Source: Halosaccharopolyspora lacisalsi (GTDB lineage Bacteria > Actinomycetota > Actinomycetes > Mycobacteriales > Pseudonocardiaceae). From it: a stretch of 64,000 nt of DNA. Made by a program: the position numbers and the translations under genes. Below the pieces are notes generated by a model. The model saw only the letters and a program-made list of their open reading frames with translations, had not been told where the DNA came from and searched no databases. The stretch lies in assembly GCF_014137975.1 (NCBI RefSeq), contig NZ_JACGWZ010000001.1, positions 1,550,001-1,614,000 of the forward strand, written 5' to 3'. Below, piece by piece: positions 8,739 to 16,647 of the stretch. How positions within the stretch are numbered: position 1 is the first letter of the stretch; the number at the start of each line of letters is the position of its first letter.

Positions 8739-9623
8739 ATGGATTCGCGACAGTTGGGCTATTTCCTGGCGGTCGTCGACCAGGAAGGGTTCGTGCGTGC
8801 CGCCGAGCACCTGCACCTGGCGCAGCCGTCGCTGTCACAAGCGATCAGGGCGCTGGAACGGCAGCTCGACACCCCGTTGTTTCACCGCCACAGTCGGGGG
8901 GTCACGCTCACCGAGGCGGGCCGTGCCCTGGTCGGGCCGGCTCGACAGGTGGTCCGCGACCTGCAAACAGCGGGTGAGACGATCAATGCGGTCAAGGGTT
9001 TGCGGCATGGCCGGATCGACGTCGTCAGCATGCCCTCGCCCGCTATCGCCCCGCTCAGTGACCTGATCAGCGACTTCGGGCGCCGGGCTCCCGCCGTCAC
9101 CGTCAACGTCGTCGCCGCCGCCACGGCCGAGCGGACTCTCGAGATCGTTCATTCCGGTTCCTGCGAAATCGGCGTGCTCGGAACCCCGTATCCCTTGCAC
9201 GATGCGAACCTGACGACCCGGCGGTTGCGCAGCCAGCGTTTCGTGCTCATCACCAGCGGAAACGACGACTCGCCCGAGGGCACCCTCCGTCGTGAGGAGC
9301 TGGCGGGCCGGCGCCTGATCGTCGGCCCCCGCGGCACCGGCATGCGCCTGTTGATCGAGGAGATGCGCAGTCACGGTGTCGATCTGAGCGTGGTGGTCGA
9401 AACCGAACACCGCGAGCAGGTCCTCACGCTGGTCGCCAACGGAGTCGGCAGCGCCGTCCTCACCGACGGCTGGGCGTCCGTGGCCCGCAGGATGGGTTTG
9501 CGCGTGCTCGACCTCGAACCGCCTGCGCACCTCGATCTGTGGATGGTCACCCGCCAGGCTCCGATCACTCCCGCGGCCCAGGAATTTTGGGACATGGTCG
9601 CTCAGGACGACCAGTCGACATAG
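8739..9623 (+). CDS. LysR-family regulator of the tartrate/glycerate genes
   Basis: A 294-residue LysR-type regulator. Seen: N-terminal winged helix (MDSRQLGYFLAVVDQEGFVRAAEHLHLAQPSLSQAIRALE, first 40 residues) with LFHRHSRGVTLTEAGRALV completing it, then a periplasmic-binding-like effector domain from about residue 90. The start ATG 8739 has GGAGG at 8728-8732; longer upstream frames run through the divergent promoter and are rejected. Its gene is bracketed by two copies of an ATAGG-N5-CCTAT box, one before the transporter-kinase operon and one before the dehydrogenase gene. This strongly suggests it controls both; effector unknown. Confidence 0.92.
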   Translation: MDSRQLGYFLAVVDQEGFVRAAEHLHLAQPSLSQAIRALERQLDTPLFHRHSRGVTLTEAGRALVGPARQVVRDLQTAGETINAVKGLRHGRIDVVSMPSPAIAPLSDLISDFGRRAPAVTVNVVAAATAERTLEIVHSGSCEIGVLGTPYPLHDANLTTRRLRSQRFVLITSGNDDSPEGTLRREELAGRRLIVGPRGTGMRLLIEEMRSHGVDLSVVVETEHREQVLTLVANGVGSAVLTDGWASVARRMGLRVLDLEPPAHLDLWMVTRQAPITPAAQEFWDMVAQDDQST

Positions 9624-9634
9624 GCTCTACCTAT
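9620..9634. promoter_or_regulatory. LysR-type box 2 (ATAGG-N5-CCTAT)
   Basis: The dyad ATAGG-CTCTA-CCTAT overlaps the lysR stop codon and lies 107 nt before the dehydrogenase start. Only the five-base spacer differs from the copy at 8706-8720, as expected of a conserved binding site. Confidence 0.65.
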
Positions 9635-9740
9635 TGCATTGCCAGTGAGGATCTGTTGGACTTCTGCCGCGATGGTGACCTTCACTGAGACGGGAGCACA
9701 GCACGTCCCGTGCCCCGACATCGCTCCTGGAGGAGGTCCC

Positions 9741-10826
9741 ATGACCACGCGCACCTTCCACATCGCCGCGATCCCCGCCGACGGTGTCGGCACGGAGGTA
9801 CTCGAAGCAGGCAGAACGCTTCTGGACGCGCTCGCCGCGGACTCGGGCGGGGAGTTCGCCTTCGAGTGGACCGACTACCCGTGGGGAACCGACTATTACC
9901 ACCGCACTGGTCAGATGATGCCCGATGACGGGCTTGACCAGCTGCGGGATGTCGACGCGATCTACTTCGGCGCGGTGGGAGCACCTGAAGTGCCCGATCA
10001 CGTCACTCTGTGGGGACTCCGGCTGGCGATCTGCCAGGGATTCGACCAGTGGGCCAATGTCCGTCCGGTCACCTTCCATCCCGGTGTCACCAGCCCCCTG
10101 CGCACGATCGATGACACCTCGCTGGACTGGGTGGTGGTTCGGGAGAACAGCGAAGGCGAGTACTCCGGACTCGGCGGACGCAACCTCGCCGGGCGCGGAC
10201 CCGGCAACGAGGTCGCCGTGCAGTCGTCACTGTTCACGGAGACCGGGTGCGAACGCATCGTCCGCTTCGCCTTCGACCTCGCCCGCACTCGACAGCGCAA
10301 GGTCGTCACCAGCGTCACCAAGAGCAATGCCCAGCAGCACGGCATGGTCCTGTGGGACGACGTCTTCGCCCGCGTGGCCGCCGACTACCCCGACGTCGAA
10401 GCCAACAGCTGCCTGGTCGACGCCATGGCCGCCCGGTTCGTGCTGCACCCCGAAGACCTCTCCGTCGTGGTGGCCTCGAACCTCCACGCCGACGTCCTGT
10501 CCGACCTCGGAAGCGCGCTGGCCGGCAGCCTCGGGCTCGCCACCAGCGCCAACCTCAACCCCGAACGGCGCACCCCGTCCATGTTCGAACCCGTGCACGG
10601 CAGCGCACCGGACATCGCCGGCAAGGGCATCGCCAACCCCATCGGCGCCATCGGCAGTGCCGGTCTCATGCTCTCGCACTTCGGACTCCACGATGCCGCC
10701 ACCCGAGTTCGCGACGCCATCGACGCGACGACCGCAGCCGGTGTACTCCCCGCCGACCTCGGCGGGGACGCGACCAGCAAACAGATCACCGAGGCCGTCC
10801 TCGACCATCTCGAGACTGCCCGGTGA
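9741..10826 (+). CDS. Tartrate/D-malate dehydrogenase (decarboxylating)
   Basis: A 361-residue member of the isocitrate/isopropylmalate dehydrogenase superfamily. Seen: IAAIPADGVGTEV at the start, GAVGAPEVPDHVTLWGLRLAICQGFDQWANVRPV (about 75-108), VRENSEGEYSGLGG, the SVTKSNAQQHGM segment, DAMAARFVLHPEDLSVVVASNLHADVLSDLGSALAGSLG with the metal-binding aspartates, and FEPVHGSAPDIAGKGIANP. Known: this subgroup oxidises tartrate or D-malate and can convert meso-tartrate to D-glycerate plus CO2. A strong GGAGGAGG lies before ATG 9741. Context with a glycerate kinase and a dicarboxylate transporter favours the tartrate-to-glycerate role. D-malate is the main alternative. Confidence 0.88.
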   Translation: MTTRTFHIAAIPADGVGTEVLEAGRTLLDALAADSGGEFAFEWTDYPWGTDYYHRTGQMMPDDGLDQLRDVDAIYFGAVGAPEVPDHVTLWGLRLAICQGFDQWANVRPVTFHPGVTSPLRTIDDTSLDWVVVRENSEGEYSGLGGRNLAGRGPGNEVAVQSSLFTETGCERIVRFAFDLARTRQRKVVTSVTKSNAQQHGMVLWDDVFARVAADYPDVEANSCLVDAMAARFVLHPEDLSVVVASNLHADVLSDLGSALAGSLGLATSANLNPERRTPSMFEPVHGSAPDIAGKGIANPIGAIGSAGLMLSHFGLHDAATRVRDAIDATTAAGVLPADLGGDATSKQITEAVLDHLETAR

Positions 10827-11000
10827 TCGAGGGAGCCGGGTCTTGACCTGGCACGTCGAGCATCGCTCGGTAGAAAGGACCGGGCGCAGCCGAGCGCTGG
10901 ACGTGTGATCGGAGAAGCGGATCAGGTCCCGAGCACCAGTCGTTCCCGATGGGGGAGGACGTGGGCGCAGTGGTCCGGCACGTTGTTGCCCATGGGGTTC

Positions 11001-11312
11001 AGGCCGGGCCGGTGCGTGCGGTACAGCCTTTCCCGTCGCAGAAGGTGATCACGGTGTTGTCGCGCAGGCAGAGGTTCTTGGGCCGGTCGGGGGCTCGTGG
11101 TCGGTCGCCGGTGTTGCCGTGGCGGGTAGCGGTCTCCGGGGTGGTGGTTGGTCCAGTGGGAGTCCATGCGGAGTCCGCAGAGTCCGCGCTGAAGGAGACC
11201 GGTGAGTAGGTGGGTGCGTGTGCTGCCGTCCTTGGTGGGGCGGGCGGCGCGGATGGTCTGGGCGGCGACGAAGTCGGCTTCGTTGACCAGTGCCGGGGTT
11301 TCTGCTCGGACG
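11001..11312 (-). pseudogene. Serine recombinase remnant (zinc-ribbon region, frameshifted)
   Basis: Read on the minus strand from about 11312, the sequence gives TPALVNEADFVAAQTIRAAR, PTKDGSTRTHLLTGLLQRGL and CGLRMDSHWTNHHPGDRY. It then continues only after a frame change as RHGNTGDRPRAPDRPKNLCL before a TGA at 11003-11001. Known: large serine recombinases of actinobacteria have exactly this order (EADFxxxQ helix, LLxGLLxCGxCGxRM zinc ribbon, YRCRHG). One zinc-ribbon cysteine is lost, the catalytic serine domain is absent and a frameshift is present. It is a dead fragment of a mobile element. Confidence 0.7.
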
Positions 11313-11378
11313 CTGACCTACCGCTTTGCCGGCAACGGTGGATTCGGCCCCGTGCCTCCCCACCAGTAGGTCAGCGTC
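11309..11378. repeat. 13-bp perfect inverted repeat beside recombinase debris
   Basis: GACGCTGACCTAC at 11309-11321 is repeated as its exact complement at 11366-11378, with a 44-nt spacer. It lies at the upstream end of the recombinase remnant. It may be a relic recombination site, an element end, or a chance hairpin. Confidence 0.5.
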
Positions 11379-11508
11379 GAACTCGCGATCCCCGCGCCGA
11401 CCACAAGGCGCTTGTTCACCAGCACATGATCGCCGAGCAAAAAACACCACACCGTCCTCGACCCGCCGATCTGCCTGCGTCGGCCCCGTTCCGCTGCTGA
11501 AGGACCAA

Positions 11509-11706
11509 CTTTTCAGGACCGACGAGGTCGTCCGCAAGAGGAAGAGCGAGCTGCGTCGGAAACACCCCAAGTTCTCCCCGAAGCAGCAGACCGAACCGCG
11601 GCGGATGCACGCCACCGGCGACTACAGCATCATCGACCTGACCGAGCTGTTTTCCGTGTCCTGGCCGGCTGCCTACCGCACGCTCCAACACCGTGGTGGA
11701 TCGTGA
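11509..11706 (+). pseudogene. Resolvase/invertase C-terminal helix-turn-helix remnant
   Basis: The last 65 residues of this frame contain VVRKRKSELRRKHPKFSPKQ, then RRMHATGDYSIIDLTELFSV and SWPAAYRTLQHRG before a TAG. Known: small serine recombinases (Pin/Tn3 resolvase type) end in an HTH reading RRMHATGEYSISDLAELFSVSRPTVYRTL. The recognition helix is altered (SRPTVYR to SWPAAYR) and no catalytic domain precedes it, so it is a relic. It faces the other recombinase fragment across about 200 bp. Confidence 0.6.
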
Positions 11707-11996
11707 CACGTTCCTTACCAGCACTTTTCCCCGCATGGCGGGGTGAAGTCAGGCCGTCGAAGTTCGGTGGTACGAGAGCACCACCGCGGCCGGGCCCCCT
11801 TTCCGAGCCGGTCTCGAGCCTTTCCGCCGGATTGCTCCCGCTGCTCGCGAAGCGCGGCGTTTTTCCCGCACACGAGCGGGGGGCTTTACTGCTCACGCGG
11901 TGCTTGCTATGCATCTTCCCCAAGATCGCCGTGGGCACGGGCCAGCGCCCGGAGCGTCCTTCTCCACGGTGTCCCACTGCCCGCAGGAGGAATTCG

Positions 11997-13046
11997 ATGC
12001 GCGTATGGCGCAACCACGTCGCCACTGCCGTTGCGTGCGTGCTGACCGTCATGACGCTCGCCGTACCGGCTCGGGCCGGGACCGACGTGGCGAGACCCGC
12101 CGGGGCACGAGGACCGGCGTTGAGCGCAGATTCCGACGATCTCGCTCGGAGCCTGGAGTGCGGTGCGAACCTGGCCGACAGCACCGAAAAGCCGGTACTG
12201 CTGGTTCCGGGAACGACGTTGAATCCCACCGCGGAGTACGCGTGGAACTACCAGCGCGCGTTCGAGCGTCAGCACCGCCCGTACTGCACGGTGCGACTTC
12301 CCGGCAACGCGATGGGTGACATCCAGGTCGCTGCGGAATACGTCGTGCACTCGATTCGCACCATGTACCGGCTCAGCGGCCGACGAGTGCAGATTCTCGG
12401 TCACAGCCAGGGCGGCATGGTGCCCCGGTGGGCCTTGAAGTTCTGGCCGGACACCCGCGAGCGGGTGGACGACGTCGTCGCGCTGGCGGGCAGCAATCAC
12501 GGCACCGTCGATGCCAACGCCCTCTGCGCGCCAGCGGTGGGTTGCGCTCCGTCCATCTGGCAGCAGCGCACGAACAGCGATTTCCTCCGCGTGCTGAACT
12601 CGGGCGGGGAGACCTACCCGGGCGTTTCCTACACGAACGTCTACACCACCCTCGTCGACGAGGTCGTCCAGCCCAACCTCACCGACAGCGGCTCCACACC
12701 GCTGCACGGAGGCGGAGGCGACATCACCAACGTCGCCGTCCAGGACATCTGCCCCACGCACGTCACCGACCACCTGCTCGTGGGCACGTCCGACCCCGTC
12801 GCCTACGCCCTGGCGATGGACGCTCTCACCCGTGCCGGCCCGGCCAGACCCGAGACGATCGACGAATCGGTGTGCACGCGTGCATTCCAACCCGGTGTGA
12901 ACCCGGCGACCTTTCCCCTCCACATGGCGAAGATGACCACCACGGTCACGCGGACCCTCGCGCTGCATCCGCATGTTGCCCGAGAACCGGAGCTGAAGCC
13001 CTACGCGCAGGACCTGGGAGGCGACCAACAGCTCGTTTCGGAATGA
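11997..13046 (+). CDS. Secreted triacylglycerol lipase (alpha/beta hydrolase)
   Basis: A 349-residue secreted enzyme. Seen: an N-terminal signal peptide (RVWRNHVATAVACVLTVMTL then AVPARAG, probable cleavage after ARA near residue 27), LLVPGTTLNPTAEYAWNYQ for the oxyanion-hole region, and the nucleophile elbow GHSQGG around residue 140. Known: this resembles lipases with short oxyanion loops such as Candida antarctica lipase B-like actinobacterial enzymes. Start: ATG 11997 with AGGAGG at 11985-11990; the frame is open for another 98 codons upstream without coding character. Monocistronic. Probably hydrolyses exogenous lipids or esters. Confidence 0.87.
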   Translation: MRVWRNHVATAVACVLTVMTLAVPARAGTDVARPAGARGPALSADSDDLARSLECGANLADSTEKPVLLVPGTTLNPTAEYAWNYQRAFERQHRPYCTVRLPGNAMGDIQVAAEYVVHSIRTMYRLSGRRVQILGHSQGGMVPRWALKFWPDTRERVDDVVALAGSNHGTVDANALCAPAVGCAPSIWQQRTNSDFLRVLNSGGETYPGVSYTNVYTTLVDEVVQPNLTDSGSTPLHGGGGDITNVAVQDICPTHVTDHLLVGTSDPVAYALAMDALTRAGPARPETIDESVCTRAFQPGVNPATFPLHMAKMTTTVTRTLALHPHVAREPELKPYAQDLGGDQQLVSE

Positions 13047-13058
13047 TCGGCGTGTCTG

Positions 13059-13175
13059 ATGGTGCGGGTCGATCGGTCTGCGCAGGGCTGCGGTGCGATC
13101 GAGGAGTTGGTCCCCGAGGAGTCGTGGCTGGTCTCCTACCGCGAACTTCGCACTTCTTTCCGGAATGAGCTTTAG
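13059..13175 (+). CDS. Possible 38-residue small ORF or gene tail
   Basis: A short plus-strand frame begins at ATG 13059 and ends in TAG at 13173-13175. It contains AIEELVPEESWLVSYRELRT near its C-terminus, which has normal protein composition unlike the surrounding shadow frames. It just overlaps the stop of the opposing SMP-30 gene and has no good ribosome site. It could be a real small protein or the tail of a lost gene; I recognise no family. Confidence 0.25.
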   Translation: MVRVDRSAQGCGAIEELVPEESWLVSYRELRTSFRNEL

Positions 13176-14065
13176 GGCAGTCCCGCGTGGGGAGTGTCGA
13201 CTCGAGTCGTCAGTAGCTTGGCCTCGCGGGCGTGCTTGCGAGCTCCTTCGTGGAAGTCGGGCGCGGTGCAGAGGAACAGCGTGCGACCATCGGTTCCGCC
13301 GAGCATGCAGGCGAAGACGCCGGTTCCGACCTGGATCTCCTCGCTGATCTCGCCGCCCGGGTGCACTCGCAGGACCCGGCCGCCCACGGCGTCAGCGATC
13401 CACAGCGCTCTGTCCGCGTCCGTGCAGCACCCGTCGGCACCGACGACCACGTGGGCGAGCAGCTTCTCGAGTTCCCGATCGGTGGGTGGTTCCCCGAACT
13501 CGGCCCAGGTGCGGCGGTTGGTCAGGCCACCGTCCTCTGCGATGTCGAACGCGGTCACGCGGTTGCCGAAGGTCTCGCAAACCAGCAACGTGCCGTCCTC
13601 GGTGATCACGCTGCCGTTGGGGAACCACATGTCGTCGGCGACCTTGCCGACGGTTCCGTCGGGATCGACGCGCAGCAGACCGGCCGGCTCGAGAGGGGCG
13701 CCGCCCATGAGGTCGAAACCGAACTCACCGACGAACGCCCTGCCACGGGAGTCGACGACCATGTCGTTGAGGTGCCCGTTGACGTGGCCGGAGAGGTCGG
13801 CGTGGGGCACCAGGGTGCCGTCGGTCTCGCGGCGCAGCAGCCGCGCATCACGCATCGAGATCACCAGCAGCCGGCCGTCCGGTAGCCATCCGAGTCCGGA
13901 GGGTTGCTGAGGCACCTCGGCCTCGACCCGAAGATCGCTGCCGTCCTCCGCTGCCGAGTACACGCGGAACGTGTAGAAGTCCGAGAACCATATCCTTCGG
14001 TCGTGCCAGCGAGGGCCTTCCAGGTAGGCCAGGCCCGTCACGGCGGTGTTGATCTCGCGGCTCAA
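13172..14065 (-). CDS. SMP-30/gluconolactonase/LRE-family lactonase
   Basis: A 297-residue six-bladed beta-propeller of the SMP-30 family. Seen: LAYLEGPRWHDRRIWFSDF at residues 12-30 (the Glu is a metal ligand), GHVNGHLNDMVVDSRGRAFVGEFGFD near 94-119 with the conserved Asn-Asp, FPNGSVITEDGTLLVCETF near 147-166 and CTDADRALWIAD. Known: these enzymes hydrolyse lactones in a metal-dependent manner. The ATG overlaps the TGA of the upstream luciferase-like gene (ATGA), so the two are one operon. The lactone could be a product of that oxidoreductase, for example after Baeyer-Villiger-type chemistry, but this is inference. Confidence 0.87.
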   Translation of the reverse strand: MSREINTAVTGLAYLEGPRWHDRRIWFSDFYTFRVYSAAEDGSDLRVEAEVPQQPSGLGWLPDGRLLVISMRDARLLRRETDGTLVPHADLSGHVNGHLNDMVVDSRGRAFVGEFGFDLMGGAPLEPAGLLRVDPDGTVGKVADDMWFPNGSVITEDGTLLVCETFGNRVTAFDIAEDGGLTNRRTWAEFGEPPTDRELEKLLAHVVVGADGCCTDADRALWIADAVGGRVLRVHPGGEISEEIQVGTGVFACMLGGTDGRTLFLCTAPDFHEGARKHAREAKLLTTRVDTPHAGLP

Positions 14066-15072
14066 GTGTCCCCCTTCGAAACGACGGGCTCAGCAGCGTC
14101 GAGGAAGCGCTCCAGCTCGGCTTGGACGTTGGATCCGCAGGGTTGGAAGACGACTTCGGTGACCCCGCGGGAGCTGTAATCCTCCAGGAGGCTCCGGACC
14201 CGGTCACGGCGTCCGCTGAGCGTGACGTCCTGGAGCGTGGTGCTTCCTCCGGCACGCCAGGCGGCTTGGTCCGCGGCGTTGAGCTCGACGCAGTGTCCGG
14301 CGTGGACGGCGAGGTGGCGTTGGTCCCGGGGTGTTTCCTCGACGACGCTCAACCACTCCTCCCCGCCGGGGAGGGCGAGGACGGCATCGGGGCCGCCGAA
14401 CTCGTACGCGCTGTGGAACGACAGGGCCCAGCCCGGACCACCCGCGGAGCGCGCGTGCTCGGAGTCGTCGTCCTCTCCCTCGTCGAGCACCGTGCCCCAC
14501 GCGAGATAAGCGGCCCAGGAGTGGTCGGCGATGAAGTCCGGGAGCTGCAATGTGGTGAAGAGGCCGTCGCCGAGTTCGTTGGCGATCTTGTTGCCCTTGG
14601 GGCCGAGGGCGCTGATGAGGACCGGGACGTCGATGGGGCGGGCGGGCGCGTGCCCGTCGGGGTGCAGCATCTGCATCCGGGCGCCTTCCCATTCCACGAC
14701 TTCGCCGCGGAGCAGTGCCCGGTACGTACGGATGTAGGATTCCATGAACGCCCAGGAAATGGCGCCGTAGCCCATCGCCCGGCGACCTGTGAACCCCGTG
14801 CCGAATGCCACCGCGACGCGGCCGGGTGCGAGCGCACTGAGCGTTGCCGTGGCGGTGGCGTTGACCATCGGGTGACGCAGGCTCGGGACGAGCACTCCGG
14901 GGCCCATACCGATGCGCTCGGTGCGCTGCGCGGCGAGCGCCAGAGTCATCCACACGTCCGGGCTCTGCTGCGGGGTGTCGTACACCCATGCCCGGTGGTA
15001 GCCGAGGCGCTCGGCCAGCGCGATGTTGTCAGGAGAGTCCAGGTCGGTGGGAAACGCGCAGGACACGTCCAT
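14062..15072 (-). CDS. Luciferase-like (LLM, F420/FMN-dependent) oxidoreductase
   Basis: A 336-residue TIM-barrel oxidoreductase. Seen: AERLGYHRAWVYDTPQQSPDVWMTLALAAQRT (about 21-52), the GPGVLVPSLRHPMVNATATATL loop, GRVAVAFGTGFTGRRAMG and DVPVLISALGPKG, all typical of the bacterial luciferase/F420 reductase superfamily. The cofactor (F420 versus FMN) cannot be decided from sequence alone. ATG 15072 is preceded by AAGGAGG; the frame upstream is open for 19 more codons but lacks such a site. Forms an operon with the SMP-30 lactonase and is divergent from a frameshifted TetR gene. Confidence 0.85.
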   Translation of the reverse strand: MDVSCAFPTDLDSPDNIALAERLGYHRAWVYDTPQQSPDVWMTLALAAQRTERIGMGPGVLVPSLRHPMVNATATATLSALAPGRVAVAFGTGFTGRRAMGYGAISWAFMESYIRTYRALLRGEVVEWEGARMQMLHPDGHAPARPIDVPVLISALGPKGNKIANELGDGLFTTLQLPDFIADHSWAAYLAWGTVLDEGEDDDSEHARSAGGPGWALSFHSAYEFGGPDAVLALPGGEEWLSVVEETPRDQRHLAVHAGHCVELNAADQAAWRAGGSTTLQDVTLSGRRDRVRSLLEDYSSRGVTEVVFQPCGSNVQAELERFLDAAEPVVSKGDT

Positions 15073-15141
15073 TGGCGCCCTCCTTCCGGCCGGTGGTTCC
15101 GGGGTCAGCCTCGCCGCCGCGACGTTCACCGACCGCAGCGC

Positions 15142-15159
15142 TAACTGAGCGCATAGTTA
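15142..15159. promoter_or_regulatory. Candidate TetR operator
   Basis: The inverted repeat TAACT-N8-AGTTA lies between the divergent LLM oxidoreductase and tetR genes, 70 nt upstream of the oxidoreductase start. Its position is ideal for control by the TetR-type product. Confidence 0.45.
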
Positions 15160-15270
15160 TCGCCTCTGGTGTGGTGTGTCAAGTCACAGCCGCCTGCGTT
15201 TCGGAGATGGCTGCGCACCACCCGCAGGCGCCACCTCCAGAGGGTCCGGGCAGGCGGAAGGGAGGCAACC

Positions 15271-15977
15271 ATGGACGCCGAGCATCCCGGCGTGGCGTCG
15301 CGTGGCGAGCGCGTGGTGCTCTCCGAGGCGGTGGACGAGTCACCGGAGCTGTGGGACAGCGGTTTCGGGGAGGTCGCCGGGAACTTGCTGACATCGGCGG
15401 TGCGGTGTTTTTCGGCGAGTGGTTTCCACGGAACGACGAACAGGGACATCACCTCGGTCATCGGTCTGCCCCCCGGGGGGCGCTTTGTGTGCACTTCCCC
15501 TCGAAGGAACGCGTACTCTTCGAAATCATCCGAACCGGGCACGAAAGCTCGCTCGGAGCTCTCGAAGAGGTGGAGGACAGCGATAACGCACTCTCACGCA
15601 CGAGAGCGCTCGTCGAGCGGTTCGTCGGCCGGCACGCCCGGCATCACGTGGTGGGGCGAGTCAGCCAGTGCGAGCTGGAGGCGCTGGCACCGGAGCACTA
15701 CGACGAGGTGCTCGGACCGCGCCGGCGGTCCACGGCGATGTTCCGAGAGGCCGTCACCCGGGGAATCGAAGAGGGAGCTTTCGTCGACATCGACGTACCC
15801 CGCGTCGTACGTGCCATGCTCTCCTTGGGCGTCGACCTCGTCCGGTGGTACAGGCCCGACGGGCGGGACGCGCCCGAGCAGCTCGGCGAATTCTGTGCTG
15901 ATCTCGCACTGGGCATGGTGACGAGCCGGGACGACGACGCGACGAACCCGGCCGGGCAGGACCGTTCCACTCGTTGA
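15271..15977 (+). pseudogene. TetR-family regulator with a frameshift at a C6G6 tract
   Basis: The N-terminal half (ATG 15271, ribosome site GGGAGG) reads LLTSAVRCFSASGFHGTTNRDITSVIGL, a TetR helix-turn-helix. The next expected piece, ALCVHFPSKERVLFEIIRTG, is found only in another frame, which then stays open to 15977 and contains a normal TetR ligand domain (LVERFVGRHARHHVVGRVSQ, ELEALAPEHYDEVLGPRRR). The switch occurs at CCCCCCGGGGGG (15469-15480); two fewer G would restore one 234-residue protein. Read without the shift, the frame ends at 15921 with a nonsense C-terminus. Possible causes: an assembly error in the homopolymer, phase variation, or true inactivation. It is divergent from the LLM/SMP-30 operon, its likely target. 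Confidence 0.75.
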
Positions 15978-16185
15978 GGTCGGCACGCGGTGACGAAGTG
16001 CTCTCCGCCCGGCGCTGCAGTGATTGTGCTGTTTACCGTGATGGTCACGATTCGCTGTCGCGACGTCGCCCGTGGGTGAGCGCCAGGCTCGTTGTTGCTG
16101 CAGGGTGACGAGCGTGGTTGTCCGCCACGGCGGCAACGGTCCGAGGACGGTCTGCTCGTCGTGCGCCAAAATCCGCCCGCGCACC

Positions 16186-16370
16186 ATCACCGACCGGACG
16201 ACACTCCTCAAAGGACTCGAGCGGGTCCGAGAGCAGGACTTCGCCACCATCGACAACGATCTCCTCGCGCCGTCCCGCCCGATCCGGGACGGCGCGGCAC
16301 CCTGGCGGCCATCCTGACTCTCAACGCCCGCGGAGCCGGTTCGTACGCCGATCACCGTCCCGACGACGGA
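16186..16370 (+). pseudogene. IclR-family regulator remnant (PcaR/PobR-like C-terminus)
   Basis: The frame reads ITDRTTLLKGLERVREQDFATIDNDL, then loses register around the RSIAVPVRD segment. In the next frame it continues as TLAAILTLNARGAGSY. Known: IclR regulators of aromatic catabolism end with a helix LxxELxxVRxxGYAxVDxEL, then RSIAVPVRD and VVAALNVS. The match in order is good, but the domain is broken and the HTH half is missing. This is decayed sequence, perhaps once linked to protocatechuate genes. Confidence 0.5.
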
Positions 16371-16647
16371 GAGGGGGCGGTTCGGGAACCTTCACCGAGG
16401 CACCCCGCTCAGCTGCCGCGAACGCGCGACACGGCCATGAACAGGCACGTCGGTGACCAGATCGGTTTCAGATGCCCAGTACGGTGAAAACCCCATGCGG
16501 GGTGGCCAACAACAGGGTCCACCTCGGCCACGGGCCCACAGGCACCAAACGATCCACACTGAGACGCGGGACCGCGGTGCGGTCGGCGGTGATCCCGTCG
16601 GGACTCGCCCCGAACGCCCGAGGGACGCCGAACTGGAGGAAGAAACG

